Source of the DNA: Dasyornis broadbenti
Lineage: Eukaryota; Chordata; Aves; Passeriformes; Dasyornithidae
NCBI GenBank assembly: GCA_013397935.1
Contig: VZRN01003185.1
Coordinates: forward strand, 252,532 to 316,531
Reading direction: 5' to 3'
Length of the DNA: 64,000 bases
Of the stretch, positions 11,601 through 25,400 are shown one piece after another. Position numbers and translations under genes: made by a program. The notes below the pieces were generated by a model. It was not told the DNA's origin, ran no database searches, and was given only the letters and a program-made list of their open reading frames with translations. Position 1 is the stretch's first letter. Each line of letters starts with the position of its first letter.

Positions 11601-13522
11601 ACGTAGATAAATGTTATCTCAGCAAGTGCCAAAACATTATTAGACTTGCTAAGCAAAGCCATGACTGAAATGGAGGTTATTGGATAGTGAGCTGAACAAG
11701 CAGTTTTTTGGCTTTTTTCTCTTATTAAAAATAATTAATCAGAAAATGCTGGACTACAGGAGTAGGTACCATTTTTGTGCTAAAACTTCTGAAAACTAAT
11801 TTACTTTCATGCCATTGGACTGGAACTATTACAGGACAGAACCACAAAAAAACCTTAAAACAATGCTGGTTTCTTTTCTCTTAGAGAAAAAGGCAAAAGA
11901 AGTCCCTGGTATCTGCTACCTTAAAACAGAGGACAATTCCACTATAGCTATTTATCTCTAGCTCATCTTTATGACAGTTGATACAGGATACTTCAGTGTT
12001 TCTGTATAAAGACGATTTATGTATGCATGTATGTGTGTAAGTGTATACACATATACAACTTGCTAAAAGAATAAAAAAATTGATAAGAAAACCTATACAG
12101 AAAGAGACATTAACTAGATTTTTTTTAATGCTTGTATATATTACCATGTAATTTTTTTCCCCATGATTATCTATGAGAAAACTAGTTTAAATGAAAGAGA
12201 ATATAACAGTCATGGAATAGGTCTGTATCATAAGACCTCAGTAATAACAGCACATATTGCAATAATTCATGAACTCAAGGCTTACAAATTGATATTTCAT
12301 GTTGCCTAAAAGTAATTTAACTGATGATGATCAGCTAGTCCCTTTTAGAAATTATTCTTTTCTTTTTTTTTAAGACAACATCGTTTTAAAAAATCCTAGT
12401 AAAATATTACTTCAAAATCTTGAGCAGTGATACCGTGACATCAGAGCACCTGAACAGAAAACTTGATCCCGGCAAACAGCCTACACCACACTCATAACAC
12501 CATCAATGCATGCACATCTTAATGTTCAGACACAGAGAAAAGTAAGAAAGACGAATTAATAAAATTATTCAGTTGTTGTGATGAGTGCAAAAAGTATGTT
12601 CTTTGCTTCCCAGCTTGCTTCATGGTAACTACTTTTCTTTACCACATCCTATTAATATAATCATGATTAGGCATAGGACGAAGCCAGTTGTTTATGTTAG
12701 GGCTGTCTTCCAGGTCAACAAGATAAGTAATAGTGCAACCAAGTGAAACAAGATCAATATGCAGTCAGATTCATAAGCAGGCACAAACAATGGCATAAGA
12801 CTTTTCTGGACAACTGTTCCCTGCTTCCTGTGTTTCAAAGAGGAAAAAATCATAAATACCAAGTGCCTCACTGTTGTACCACTAAAAAACTATAGAAAAA
12901 AGCAAAGAGAACCTCATGTAGTTCTTCACACCCTGGAAGTACATATTTCCTGTAGGCAATCACACATGCAAAAATTAAAATGGTCCATTTTTCCCTTGAA
13001 CATGTCAGAAAAACACCAAATTTGCCATCACTCGTATTTGGCACCATAGACGGCCTTTTTAGAAGCAGTTTTAGGTTAAAAGGAGAATCATTTCCAGATG
13101 CTTATAAAAGAAAAGGAAGAGATATTTAGAGAGTTTTGTTTTTAAAAAGCTTCACTATATCTGGGTTTTACAAGGTAGCACTAAAGATGCTACCGTTACA
13201 AAACACTAAGAGACATGGTAGAACATTCTTTGTTTCTAAATGCACTGGAATGCGGCTGTATAGCCAACAATAAAATTATTGTAACTTCTTTCCCTTTGCT
13301 TTATTCTACACTGCCAGTGTATTTTATAAGTCTTGTTCCAGTCAGCTAAACTAGTTGGAAAAAATTTTGTGTAGACTGCTTTATAGATGGAAATACAAAA
13401 GTTATAGAGTGCAGGTGGGTTACAGAGTGCAGAAGAATCAACTGAGGGTCTAACAAAGCTCTTGCATAGAGCAGATCTCTACTGTTTTGGCAAACTATGT
13501 CATTAGGAGACATCAGCTGAGA
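8632..13522. other. Intronic stretch, mostly nothing recognised
   Basis: An A-rich tract at about 8809-8845 is the only repeat. A minus-strand frame at 9625-9819 runs without a stop into a GTAAGT donor-like site near 9625, but its acceptor side is purine-rich and it matches no known protein. A short alternating purine-pyrimidine stretch lies near 12020-12060. Confidence 0.5.
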
Positions 13523-13603
13523 AAAGTCTAAGGGATCTTTTAAGTCTTTTAAAAGACTTAGTCTTTTAAAAGACAAAAATCTTTTAAAGTCTAAGGGATC
13601 TTT
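13523..13603. repeat. Palindrome pair inside an 18-bp direct repeat
   Basis: The 18-base string AAAGTCTAAGGGATCTTT occurs at 13523-13540 and again at 13586-13603. Between the copies lie a perfect 20-bp palindrome, TAAGTCTTTT/AAAAGACTTA (13541-13560), and an adjoining perfect 14-bp palindrome, GTCTTTTAAAAGAC (13561-13574). All parts are variants of AGTCTTTTAAAAGACT. Confidence 0.95.
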
Positions 13604-14659
13604 GAAACTTTAAATGGAAGAGTATGGCTGGCAAACTGGCAAATGCTGTTTGGACAGGTGTCCATTTTCCCACCTCTCAATATTTTCTCACCTCTGTTTC
13701 CCATGACTTTATGCTGTGCAGAACTCCACAGACAGCAGGCTTTATTGGGAACATCACAGCTTCATCCTTGCAGAACACTCTGCAAGCTGCAACTGATGCT
13801 GACAGCTTGGGTAGCTTGGATACCTCCTCAGTATTCACCACAACTTGGTTTCCCATTAACGACTTATGTAAAATGAAATATACATTTTGGGTGCTTTCAG
13901 AAATATTATCAAAAAAACATTAAAAACAGTGCTAAAAATAATAGAAAAATGGCATGACAAGAATCAAATTCTCTTCTTTTACTGAAATAGATGTACATTT
14001 TATGAAAATTTGCAAGCATGAATTGTTGAATTAATGATTTCTCAGATTGAATACTTTCAAAGGTCTTTTAAAAATAGCTTCACTTTCTTACTTATTTTCT
14101 ACTGTTTATTTTACTCTATTTTTTTCTTGCTAATACAACAACAGACTTCTCTCTGTGGTCACTGTAATAAAGGATTTTTTAAGATAGCAATTCAATTTTA
14201 TTTGGATATTTCTAGGATAGAACTGTGCTATAAACACTTACTAATGCATTTTTTTGCCTCTTCATGTCAGATAGCATATTGCAGAGACAACTGTTAGAGT
14301 AAACACTTCTGGAGGACACTTCTCAGTATTTTCTATTACTAGTGCACGTGTTTTCTTCTACTTGGAGAGACAGGAATGCAATGGACTGGAGAGCTGGAAT
14401 TGCATTTTTTATGAACAGTTATTAGTTTTGGAGTTTAAAGGTTGAAGATTGACCTTCCTCTTTGAAGGCACAGTATCTATATTCACTATTTCCCAAATAC
14501 TTTTATATACATTTTGAATGAGCTACATTTTGCATTCAAGTACATGTTATTTGCTGTCCAAGTGCACAGATTCGTTAACGATAATACAGTGCAATTGAAC
14601 ATGCTGCCAAGGCATGCCTATAAGAACCCATGAAGTTACAGGCGTGACTGGACTACACC
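13604..14659. other. Intronic stretch, nothing recognised
   Basis: The stretch carries open plus-strand frames at 13624-13923 (99 codons) and 14034-14297 (87 codons) that show no motif, family resemblance or splice context. I see no repeat. Confidence 0.55.
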
Positions 14660-15048
14660 GTGTGTAAGGAGAGGCTATGAGAGCCGAGGCTGTTTAGCCT
14701 AAAGAAGGCTCAGGGGATCTCATGTCTATGAATACCTGAAGGGTATAAAGAATAGGGAGCCAGGCTCTTTTCCACTATGGCCAGTGGCGGGACCACACAA
14801 TGGGCACACTCTGAACCACATGAGGTTCCCTCTGAACATCAGGAAACACTTATTTCCTGTGAGGGTGACCACACACTGGCACAGGTTGCCTGAAGTGGTT
14901 GTGGAGACTCCATTTCGGAAGTATCCAAAGCTGTTTGAACATGGTCCTGGGCAACTCACTCTAGGTGGCCCTGCTTGAGCAGAGGGGTTGGGCCATACAA
15001 TCGCCAGAGGTCCCATCCACCCTCTGTCGGTCTGTGATTCTGTGATAA
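14660..15048 (+). mobile_element. CR1 LINE 3'-end fragment
   Basis: This is a typical CR1 end region: GAGAGGCTATGAGAGC, GAGGCTGTTTAGCCT, AAGAAGGCTCAGGGG, AATACCTGAAGGGTATAAAG, then GAACATCAGGAAACACTT and GGGCAACTCACTCTAGGTGG blocks. It closes with TCTGTGATTCTGTGAT. About 390 bases are kept, antisense to GPC5. The open frames of 64-96 codons across it are by-products of the repeat. Confidence 0.94.
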
Positions 15049-15165
15049 TTTGTCTTCAGGCTCCAATGTTTTCAGGATGGCTGGGGTATGTAGAGTCCAT
15101 TTCCAGCTCTTGGTTTGTAGTTTTCATTTTTCATAACTCTTCTTGAGTGTGATCTAATACTGTCT

Positions 15166-15219
15166 CACCTTAATATACACCCACCTTAATGGCCTTAATA
15201 TATGCCCACCTTAATATAC
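15166..15219. repeat. Small degenerate tandem repeat (CACCTTAATATA)
   Basis: Three CACCTTAAT units and one shorter CTTAATATA unit lie within 54 bases: CACCTTAATATAC at 15166, CACCTTAAT at 15182, CTTAATATA at 15193 and CACCTTAATATAC at 15207. Confidence 0.85.
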
Positions 15220-18200
15220 AGCAGGGGAGAAAAAAGCAAGGTTTCTCTGTTTTTTAATCAACACTGTCATCACTTCATTTACTTTATGTTAATGGAGTAA
15301 TTGTTTTCCAGATTTTAATACCATCCATACCAAAATCCCCAACAGAAAATCAAACTGCAAAAAGACATAAATCACAACACAAGGAGATTTAATATTCTAA
15401 AGAGTGCCTCAGAAAAACAAACAAACCAACGCAAGGAGAAAGAAGTGTTACTAGAAATCATTTTGGAGTAAACACCATATACATTTAGGCTAAATTATGG
15501 CACTTAAAGAACGATGCTTAAATTAAAGTTTATGTCAAAAGAGAGCAAAACTTAACAGACAGACAATAAATTTCACAAACAATTAGGAACCCATAATTTC
15601 CTATCTTGCAGATCTTGTTAAGAAAACTGTCCTTTATTGCTTCTTTCTAACACATACATTATGTTGTCTTACTGAATACACTTTAAATCAAACTCCCATT
15701 AAAATCAGAAATTAAAGAGAAATGCTGAATTTGTTGTTATCAGTAGACAGTAATTAGACAAATAAAGAGTAGACAGATAAACAGGAAAGAGTGTGTCTTT
15801 TCACAAATAATAACTTTATAGTCAAAACTTTAAAGATAAAACCACTAATTATATTAATTGAATTATTTAATAATAACTGACATGTATTAAAGTGAAATAA
15901 AAAACATTGCTTCTTAAGAAAAAATAGGATAAAGGAGGTGTGATTATATAGATCCATCCGTGCAATTTTTTTTCCAACCGAGGTAACAATATGTGCAAGG
16001 TAATCAGCACTCAGCAAAAAATAAATGAAAGAAGAAAAAGCTTTTAATTTTTCTTCTTTTAATTTTAATTCAGAGGTCTTCCTGAGAATAGTCTGACAAA
16101 CCACTTCTTTTATGTTAACATTATGTTAACTTTCCAAACCAGTATCTTGGTAACCCTCAGCAGCAAAAGCCCAAACCCTCTCAGAATGAAGTCTGAACAG
16201 TTTTTTAAGCAAAAATTTCATCAGCAGTTTGAAAAAAAAATGTAACAATACAAACATAAAAATTTATTTTTGGCATGAATGATTAGCATTTACAAATGCG
16301 ATTCTTTTGTAAATCTATGTCTAAGGAAAAAAATGACATTAAATCAAAACAAAGAATACTACTAAAATTTTTTTCATTATAGTTTTCATAATAACAATTG
16401 AATGAACTTCCAAAAGTTAAGTAATTCATAATTAAAAACAATTCTTTCAGAATCCTCATTTAAGTATTTTTCTGTAAAAGTAAAATCATTAGTAGCATTA
16501 TACAAGCTTTTTGGAAGAAAAAAATCCTGATTTACATTAATCGCAACATATCGAAGAATAAAACAATGCCTGAATGCTGTATGTCATATGCCAATAATGG
16601 AAGTAGATACTGTAGTTAACCCTTTTCATTATTATTAAACTTTATAAAACAGGGGAGAGAAAGACAGACCTTTGATCAAGTCTGATACGAATGAAAAAGA
16701 CACAAGTGATAAATATATTTTTCAAAGTCTGTTTCTACTTTTTCTTATCCCAAAACTGCTTAACCAAACAATTAAGTGTTGGAAAGCACCTTAAGATTTT
16801 GAGAGAATTTTTTTTCTAAGATATTAATTTTATTTCTACAAAGAAAAAAAAAGAGGATTTTTATTTAGAAGTCTTTATGTAGTATCCAGCTAGGAAAAAA
16901 AATATATATTGGCTTACTTAGACATGGCATAAAAACAAGATCAATTTTTTTCTTTTTCATTTTGCAAAGTCTTACATCACTTACTCTTGTTTTACAAAAA
17001 ACATGGCTCAAATTTCATCACTTCTACAGTCTAAAATGTTCATGGCCATCAGGACAGCAAAAGCAATGAAACACTTTCATGAAATATTTTTGATTGCAAT
17101 TATTTCCTAGGAAGAGTTCAATGTACAGAGAAGTTCCTTATGGTTCAATTCTACCTTTTTAAATTAAGTAATAATGAAACTAGACATAGAAATATCAATA
17201 GAGCAGAAAATGATTAAAATAAATGTACACAACTATTAAAGAGCCAGCAGATATTCAATGTTAATCAAAAATGTAATATATTTTAGTGGAGTGTATGGAG
17301 TTTGGGAATACTCTGAGCCTTTTAGTTCTACTGAGTTTACTAATAGTGGGATTATTGATCCTGTCAAGGCAATAAACTCTAAAATAAAATCACTTCATCA
17401 ACTGATGCACTGGTTTGGAAATATTTAGATATTTAAGTGAAGCAGAAAGAACTGAAAATATAAATTCTCCCTACCATCTTTTCCTTATAATAGTACAGAA
17501 CACTAAAATGAAATATAGAATTTGAAAAGAATTAGGAAATGTTGAATATAATACCATTGTGCAACTGGATTAATGAAATGAACAGTTAATATATTTACCC
17601 AAAGGTTCACCAATCATACTGAAATATGCTACTATATTAATACTAACATTATTCAAGCTTGTATAGAATAAGGTATAAATGTAAAAAATTGTAAGAATTA
17701 TCATATAGAATTTGCAGAAAAATATCAAATTTTATTTTCATATAGTTTGTAATTCAAGAAGAATATATAAACTTGAAATAGTTTAAAAAAAAACCAGAGC
17801 AATAAAACCCAGTTATGTTCTACCCTTCCCTGAGTGCATATGTCCCCATATTTAAATACTGTATAGAAAATAATTGGGAAGATGAATGTGTGATAAGAAT
17901 CTGTTTCTGGACCTACAGCTGTGCAATAAATAATAAGCCTTATATGAGTCCAAATTACTGGGAAATGTAGGTGGCTCAAATTCATCTTTTGATCAGTTAC
18001 CAGACATGAGCGTCCTCATTTGCCTCCAGCTGATGGGTTTCAAACTCACAGAATTTCCTGATTGTAACAGGAAGCCTGTCCAGCAAAAGCCCTGATTTCA
18101 CATTTTTACATTTCATTCTATTTCTATTGTTGTGGCCCTTAATCATTTCTGTATTATCAGACTTTCCTACAGATTGCCAAGTCTTGTCATTTCCAAATTT

Positions 18201-18504
18201 GTTAACCATCTCTTTAAGCCAAGATCATTTAACACTGGCTGCAATGTCAACCTCTGAGGAACTATTCTAGTAATCTTTCTGCAGTCTAATAACTGCTCTT
18301 TAAACATAGATGGTGACTTTTTTGTCTTTCTGATTGTTTTCTTTTTAACTTAATTTCTTAACTGTGAATTCAATAATCCTTATTCTTCCACCTAGGTCAA
18401 ACTTAACTCATATAACATTTTAGCAACCACCTTACTGACTCACAGAAATTTTTCTACAATCCTTCAAGCAGAGATTCTATAACATGATGCTTGCATGGTA
18501 TATT

Positions 18505-18542
18505 GACAAGATATTATACTGCTGACAAGATATTATATTGCT
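18505..18542. repeat. 19-bp tandem duplication
   Basis: GACAAGATATTATACTGCT (18505-18523) is followed directly by GACAAGATATTATATTGCT (18524-18542), with one difference. Confidence 0.95.
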
Positions 18543-21164
18543 CTGTCACAGGCTCTCTGTAAACACATTGTCTCTTAGCACATTTTCTGCTTTCTCCTTT
18601 CCTCCTCATTTTTTCCTAAATTGATTCATGGTTGTGTGGTCCATCTTTTGGTATACAGAAGCATGAACTGAGACTTAAAATTTATCACTTGATCTCAATC
18701 AGCTAGATTTTATTTCCAAAACCTCATTCCCACTCACTGCCCTTTAGGTTCCATAATCATCATCTTCTTTGTTAGTTAAATAGATGTACTGAAGCTCAGT
18801 TCTCTCAAAGAGGCTTTTTACTTATCTTGCTGAAGATTTTTGTTAGCATTTGTTTCACTCTTGCCTGCGAGTTTAAGTCAGCTTGGCTTCTGGAAAGTCA
18901 ATGTAATCTCTGCACTTTCTAACACCACCTTTCCATGGAGTTTCTTATTTTCACTAGGACTTTATATTTTTGCTTATCCATTTTGATTTGGATCCTTACT
19001 TTGTTGTACTATTTTTCCTCTTGTTTTTTGACATTAAACTTGGGTTTCTACAATTCAAATACATCTTGTAATCAAAATCATCACCTTAGCAGAGTTGTTC
19101 TCATATCCCTAATTTTATACTGCAAACAGATCAGAGCTGGGTAAAAGCAATTCTCCAAATCACCCCAAACCAGCTATATAAAACTCTGAAAACAAGAATA
19201 AGAGCACTGAGATGTTTGTCAGATGGGAATCCTAAAGATTGTATTTCTGCTAAAGTCTTGTGTCATGAAAATATATCCTTACTTAATTATGGTCATTCAA
19301 ATTACTCCCAAGAAATTAGCTTATTGGGGGTTTTAATGAAGTTTACATGTCTGGGGAGCTGCATGTAGGTTTTAGAAACCTACAGGATTTTTGTGGTGCT
19401 GAAATGCAGTCAATCTATTCTTGAAAGACAGCTGCCTTGGGTCCACATGAACAAATGCAAACAGAATTCAGTATTGCCCACAATGAAGAAAATTCTGTAT
19501 CCTTGGCCAAATATACCTAACAAAGGTATATTTGAACTGCGGTCAGTCGAGAATGCCAAAACAGAAAAACGAGACATTCTAGAGTATTATTCACACCATC
19601 TCAAGCCTGAATTGCCTCCAGAGGTGTCTTTTCCCCTTTCTGATACAGAAAGCAATTAATTTAGAGGATTTAAGATTTAAATAACTCAAGGTTTGAGTCC
19701 AGGCTACAACTTTGCTTTCAATATAAAAATAATGATAGATAGTCATGTTACTCTGAATTTTTCCAAAAATACAAATACCAATATACTATTTTCCTATCCT
19801 GAAGGAACATGCATATTTCACAGCCTGAATAATGGAACTGTCATACAAGTTAGAAGGCAATAAAGGCAAGACTCAAAAATAATCATTGTAGTCCATGAAA
19901 CTTCTTATTATGTTAAATCTATTGGCAAACAAAAGAGAGAGACTAAGAGGAAGGGGAAAAGAGAAAGAAGCTGAGCAGCATCAAATACAAACTAATTTTA
20001 TAAAATTAAGTCTTCATCTGAGCCACCTATTCCTGTAAAATACAGAAGTACAGAGGAAAAGAGCACAGTCTTGGGGTGCACAGATGACATTCCTTGTTGA
20101 TTTATAATACCAAAATGTCTTAAGCAAAATTGCCTTGAAATAACCAAATGACATTCCAGTTCTATATATTAGAAATAATATATAGTAATGAAATAATTTC
20201 CTGATTTTTATGGTGCTGCACCCTGTAAACAGAGTCAATTTTTATATTCAAAAAATTGTCTAAAATATTTTAAAAATAAATACAAGACAAATCCTCTAAA
20301 TTTCAGTACTGTGAGCAGAATCCAGACAATAGACACACAATGAACCCTGCTTCTGAAACAGTCCTCTTCCATTTTCTCAGAGTATTCTGAGTCTTATTTA
20401 GACAAAGGAAAGCAAAATTAAATTATTTAGTATGAGCAACTACAAAATGATACAACATGAACTGCCTGCGGTAAAAATTCTAAAGCATTTCCTCAATTTT
20501 TTTTTAGGGTTTTTGCTACAATTAACATCTAAAACAATTTAAGATGAAAAATAATATAATCCACTTGCTCCACAGTTCCAAAATAATCTGAGCCGGGAGG
20601 GTGATCACAGGCAGCTGGCCTTAAGTGCCACGGGAAAAGCTGCATTTCATCCCACTGATGAAGGAACAAAGACTAATGAGATTTACTAAAGATGAGACCT
20701 GTTGATGACTGGAGAACACGGAATGTAGGATGGTTCTAAATAACATTTCCAGGAGACAACGTGGAATTACCTTTGGAGGTAATGCTGTCCATTCTTACAT
20801 TAAATTAAAGTAAAATGTAAGGTGGAAGATTTTATAACTTGGGCATAAGGAGACGGGCAAACACAACTTGCTTATTCAGGGCCCTAGAGAATATGGCTAA
20901 GGGCCTGAAATGCAGAATGTGCAGTTCAGAAATCTGCAAATATTGATTGAGTAGACTGACAAATAAGCAGAACACACAGAAGAGACCATTAAGCCCTGAG
21001 AAAACTGAAAATATTAATAATTCACAGAATACGAAACAAAACTAGAGTTCAGAATTTCAAATCACTGTAAGATACCCTGACAGCACATTTTGTGAATTTC
21101 ATGCACAACAGTAGTGAAATCCCAGAATCAGATAAAATATCCTAATGGAGAGCAATAATATTAG

Positions 21165-21215
21165 TTTAAAAAACAAACAAACAAAACCACCAACAAACAA
21201 AACCAAAAAATAGAA
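21165..21215. repeat. A/C-rich tract with (AAAC)n
   Basis: An A-rich run with repeated CAAA and CCAA steps, including three consecutive AAAC units, comparable to the tracts at 7.4 and 57.3 kb. Confidence 0.8.
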
Positions 21216-22390
21216 GACTAAAACTTTGACATCTTTACCAGGAATTTCATAGAAAGTTTGTGGGTTGGTTCACATGGTCTTCAAATAAAAATGTTACTAC
21301 ATTCAAGAAAATGCAGTCTATTGCTATTTTGAAATTAATGACCAAAACACACGCAAAAAAGAGAATTATATTGTGATGCAATTCCTTGTAAGATAGGACT
21401 AAGATATGCAATTTTTTTAACATTAAAAATCTTCAATTAAGTCTTTTAAAACTGAACATGGAATCAAAAATCAAAAGAATGGCTGAGGGGGAATTTTTTA
21501 AAGAGAAATAATTATATAAATATCAAATAAAAGATAAAACAGAATTTAAATATTCAGAGCTTCTTATTTGTACCTATATTTCAATTATTAACACTTTCTC
21601 TTTTTTTTTTCTTGTTTCTGTTAAATCATTTACTTCTAGGGGTTTTTCCCTTCATGTTAAAAAACAGTTTTAGGAAAAAATAGAAACTGAATTAAATACG
21701 AAACATAAGAAGGAATGAAAAGTATATGAAGTTAAAACAATTTTTTCCGTTAGAAGTTTCATTTAAAGCCAGTACTTTTTCTCTTTCAGAACTTCCAACT
21801 AAACACTTCCTCAAAATTCCCCCAAACTGTTATTTTTATTACTTGCTATGTTTTCATACACCATTATTTCTCAATAAAACTTCTGTCACACGACCGTTTC
21901 TAACTGAAGAGTTCCTCCTAGATAGGAAAATACACATCTTTTTACTGATGTGCATGAAAACAATTTTCTTAAAACTGATGTTTTATGAGTTGACCTCTTC
22001 ATGTACAAACCCCCAAGATATATCAAGTTGACTATCTATGAGATACAATTTTACTTACACCAAAAAGACAAGTGTCTGTTTGCAACACCTGCAGAGTTTA
22101 ACTATGGTTATTCAGCAGAAAAATACACTTAAACTTGACCAACCCAGTGCTCTGGAATTGCAAAAGGAGACAAGTCTGTTCCTTGACTATGACGGTATGT
22201 TCTAGAAAGTATCTAAATGGGTATGTCCACACATCACCAGCTAAGTCTTACCTTTACACTCTGATCCTAGCACATTCCTCATAAAAGACTTCCTTTAAAA
22301 TGCTGAAAGAAAATCAAACTAGTGGTTTCTTGAAGGATCTGCACAGAATGCCAGTATAAGCCAAAAAAGCAGTAACAAATGCACTCTTAA

Positions 22391-22416
22391 TACATGTAGT
22401 AGTTACATGTAGTAAC
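22391..22416. repeat. 13-bp tandem duplication
   Basis: TACATGTAGTAGT is followed directly by TACATGTAGTAAC. A further GTACATGTAGG occurs about 100 bases on. Confidence 0.75.
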
Positions 22417-25400
22417 TAAAGAAATCACAGTACATTACCTGGCTGTGGTGAACCCTGTGAGTTGTCTAGATAAGATATGTGATAATTTTTTGATTAAAAA
22501 ACGTATTAAGGGTACATGTAGGTTTATACAAAACTAATCAACAAAAGCTCTGGAGACAACATTTAAGCTGTTAGGAAGAAAATTGAATACCAAGCCCTCC
22601 ACAGTAGCAGTTACTGACACATTTTCAGAATCACACATGGCTCCAAAAACAGAAGTAGAGGAACAATATTAATCTAAAAATTAAAGAAAAGGGCAAGGAA
22701 AAAAATTGAATTAAGAATAGTAGACACTAGAAATTAGGAGAGCTGTTACAGGAGGAAGAAATTGCAGCTGAACTGTAAGGGAACTAGATGGCTGGCTCTT
22801 CAAAAAAGGCTTCAAATAGGTTGTAAAAGAGTTCTTAAAACAGGAGAATGAGGAAAAACTGAGAGCCATGATAAAATATGTACTAGATACGTAACATTGA
22901 ACTGTGGCGTGGAGGTGCAGAGATTTAGAGGGGAACTTCTAACGAATGAAAAAATAGAGGAGAACAACAGTCAAAAGGAAAGGAGGAAAAAAAAAAAAAA
23001 GAAATGGATTAAATTATTACAATAAATAAAAACACTACCCAGAGTGCTTCCATGCAACTATTGAATGTCATGCTCCATGGTTATGATGCTATCTGATACT
23101 TCAAAATCCATATGAAACTTGGAAAGTAGATTGTTACATTTCTGTATGTGGCAAGGGTGCTAAATCAGAGGATGAAGAAAAAAAGAAATGGATAGTTTTA
23201 TGAATGGATGGATAGTTTCATGAACAGTAGTCTTACTGTGCTACAGCTCTGGTGTAAAAGTTTGCGTATTCTCACTAAAAAGTAATGTGTTATATTTATT
23301 AATATGATTATGCTGCAGTCTTCTGTTTGCACAGATCTATGTGCTTTGATAAATTTAGCACAGACCTGAGTAAATAGTTCTGTTGCAAGGCAGAGTTAGG
23401 GCAAAGCTGCTGTGTTAAGAAGGAAATTACAGTTCAAGGTAACAGAATTGGAATTTTGCAGCCTCTTTCAATCTTATCACTGTATTTTTATCATAGTCAT
23501 TGATTATTTGCACTTTAAAATGCCTCCCTATCTTTCATCACAATCAAGGCAAAAGTTTTCACAAATGCTATAATACACTTCTCTCTGACTTTCTTGCATG
23601 ATTAGTTAGTAGCTAACAGTAAGACCTTAAGTCAGATATTTTAAACTAATTCTTTCAGTTATAGTCCTGACTGACTGGGAAGCAACATTCCTGTTTTTGA
23701 GCTGGGTTGTCATGGTCCCAGACCTGCATACCACTGGGAAACACAGAAGGACAGATACTCGTTAAAAGAAATGTTGAATATCACAGGGAAATATTTTAAG
23801 GAATGAGGTGAAAACCATTATTTAAGAGGATGAAGAACTGGGGAGGGTCAGGAAGCAGAAATAAGAAGCTGACAAGGGGAAACTGGACCTGGCAAAATAG
23901 TACTAAAAGGATTACAGAAGAAGGGTGGGACAGTTCTGTATTCACTGCAAATATACATCTCATTAACAAGCAGAAAACAAAGGAAAACACTTTTATGTAA
24001 AATTAGCTTACAGTACTTCTGTCAGCAAAAGCCTTTAGTGCTCACAAAATTTCTTTTCATCATATGCACAGCCTGGACTATGGGCCTGTGTAGCTATGAG
24101 TAGATTTATACAGTAATCACATGTCAAGTAAAATAGATGAGGACAGTGATTACTTTTAATGATTTTGCTCAACAGAAGTGACAAGCAAGTTACAAAGAGA
24201 AGTTTCTAATCAAAACATTATAATACATGAAAAACTGGAGTCTGTATATTGATTGTGTTGAGAAATTTACAGATGCAGGATTGGTTTAGGGTTCTCTTTA
24301 GAGATCCAATTCATTGTTCATTGCTTGGGGGTTTTTCATGCCACAGCTGTTTACATCGGCCCAGTGAGACAGTCCATGGATCAAGCTGAATGACTCACTG
24401 AGAGAAAACAGAAAAGTGCACGGAAAAGAGGAAGCAGAAGTGTCCTACCAATGTCCCACTACCATAACAGCACTTGCTACAACTATCACCAGTTCCAGAG
24501 TGGGAAGGAGAAAGAGGTGTCTGTTTTCTCTACCAAGTACGACCTACAGAGATGGAACTTTGCAAACAAGTTAGGCTGGGTCTTTGGCAGCAGAATGTTT
24601 AGATCTTCTCCAATGCTTTTATCTGTATGTTCTGAAAGATGAAGCTTATCAGACACAGACAAGAGTTAAGAAGGCCAGAACACGGCATTAAGGAACTGGT
24701 AAGTACGCTGCTTTTAAGCCAACAACTAAGATATTCTTGTTAAGATGTAAGGTTTTGAAAAGTCATTTAAAGAAATGAACACATTAAACAATTTAAATTA
24801 GACTGCACAATCTGTTTAATAAAGTATATTAGGACTGGTTTAGTTTTTTAAAGACAAAATTTTAAAAACAATTCTCAAAAGTAAAAGCTAACCTCTCTTG
24901 TAAAGAAATATATAAATGTCTATTCAATTAGGTTACTATCAAAGTTATGATTTGTTCCATATATAATATATCTTGACAAGTTTTCTTATATGAATGCATT
25001 TTTTATTACATATTTGTTTTAGAAGGAATTTAGAATCAGCATGTTTATCAGGCTTCCTTTTGGTTTTGTTTTTTAAATATATCAGTCAGTTAAATACAGA
25101 ACACTGTAATATTTCTGTAGTGGAGAGAAGCTAAGAAACCTATTCACAAACCTAACACACAACCATTCTCTGCCAGGATATATTTGTATTCTTCTGTATT
25201 CTCTCTTCAAACAAAAGCTGTTTTAAAAAATGAACGTCACAGCTTGTTTCTGCCACTTTCTTTTAACCCATAGTGCTGAACAGCTTTGCTGAGACTTCAT
25301 GCAAATACTTCACCTTTGGTACTGATTCTTCAACTGTTTGCTGACTGACTCTCTCAAGATAAAACCAAGGCTATGCTCAGCAAAATTTGTGACCTTAAGC

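Noticed and set aside
14726..15016. A 96-codon minus-strand frame
   Set aside because: It is the antisense of a CR1 3' end.
18757..18780. A TCATCATCTTC string, tested as the acidic stretch of the last glypican-5 exon on the minus strand
   Set aside because: The surrounding frame lacks the Cys and Ser-Gly residues, and no GPI signal follows.
19393..19659. An 88-codon frame with WPNIPN, reminiscent of the Box 1 motif of cytokine receptors
   Set aside because: It starts at GTG, with no membrane segment or matching exon context. A six-residue resemblance is not enough.
21243..21285. TTTCATAGAAAGTTTGTGGG, tested as another minus-strand CR1 end
   Set aside because: The similarity ends after about 20 bases, and the following AAGGGACC block is missing.
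24639..24698. A plus-strand first or internal exon ending CTG|GTAAGTAC with 20 open codons
   Set aside because: Sixty bases of open frame carry little weight. The acceptor is weak, an in-frame stop lies just upstream, and no partner exon was seen.
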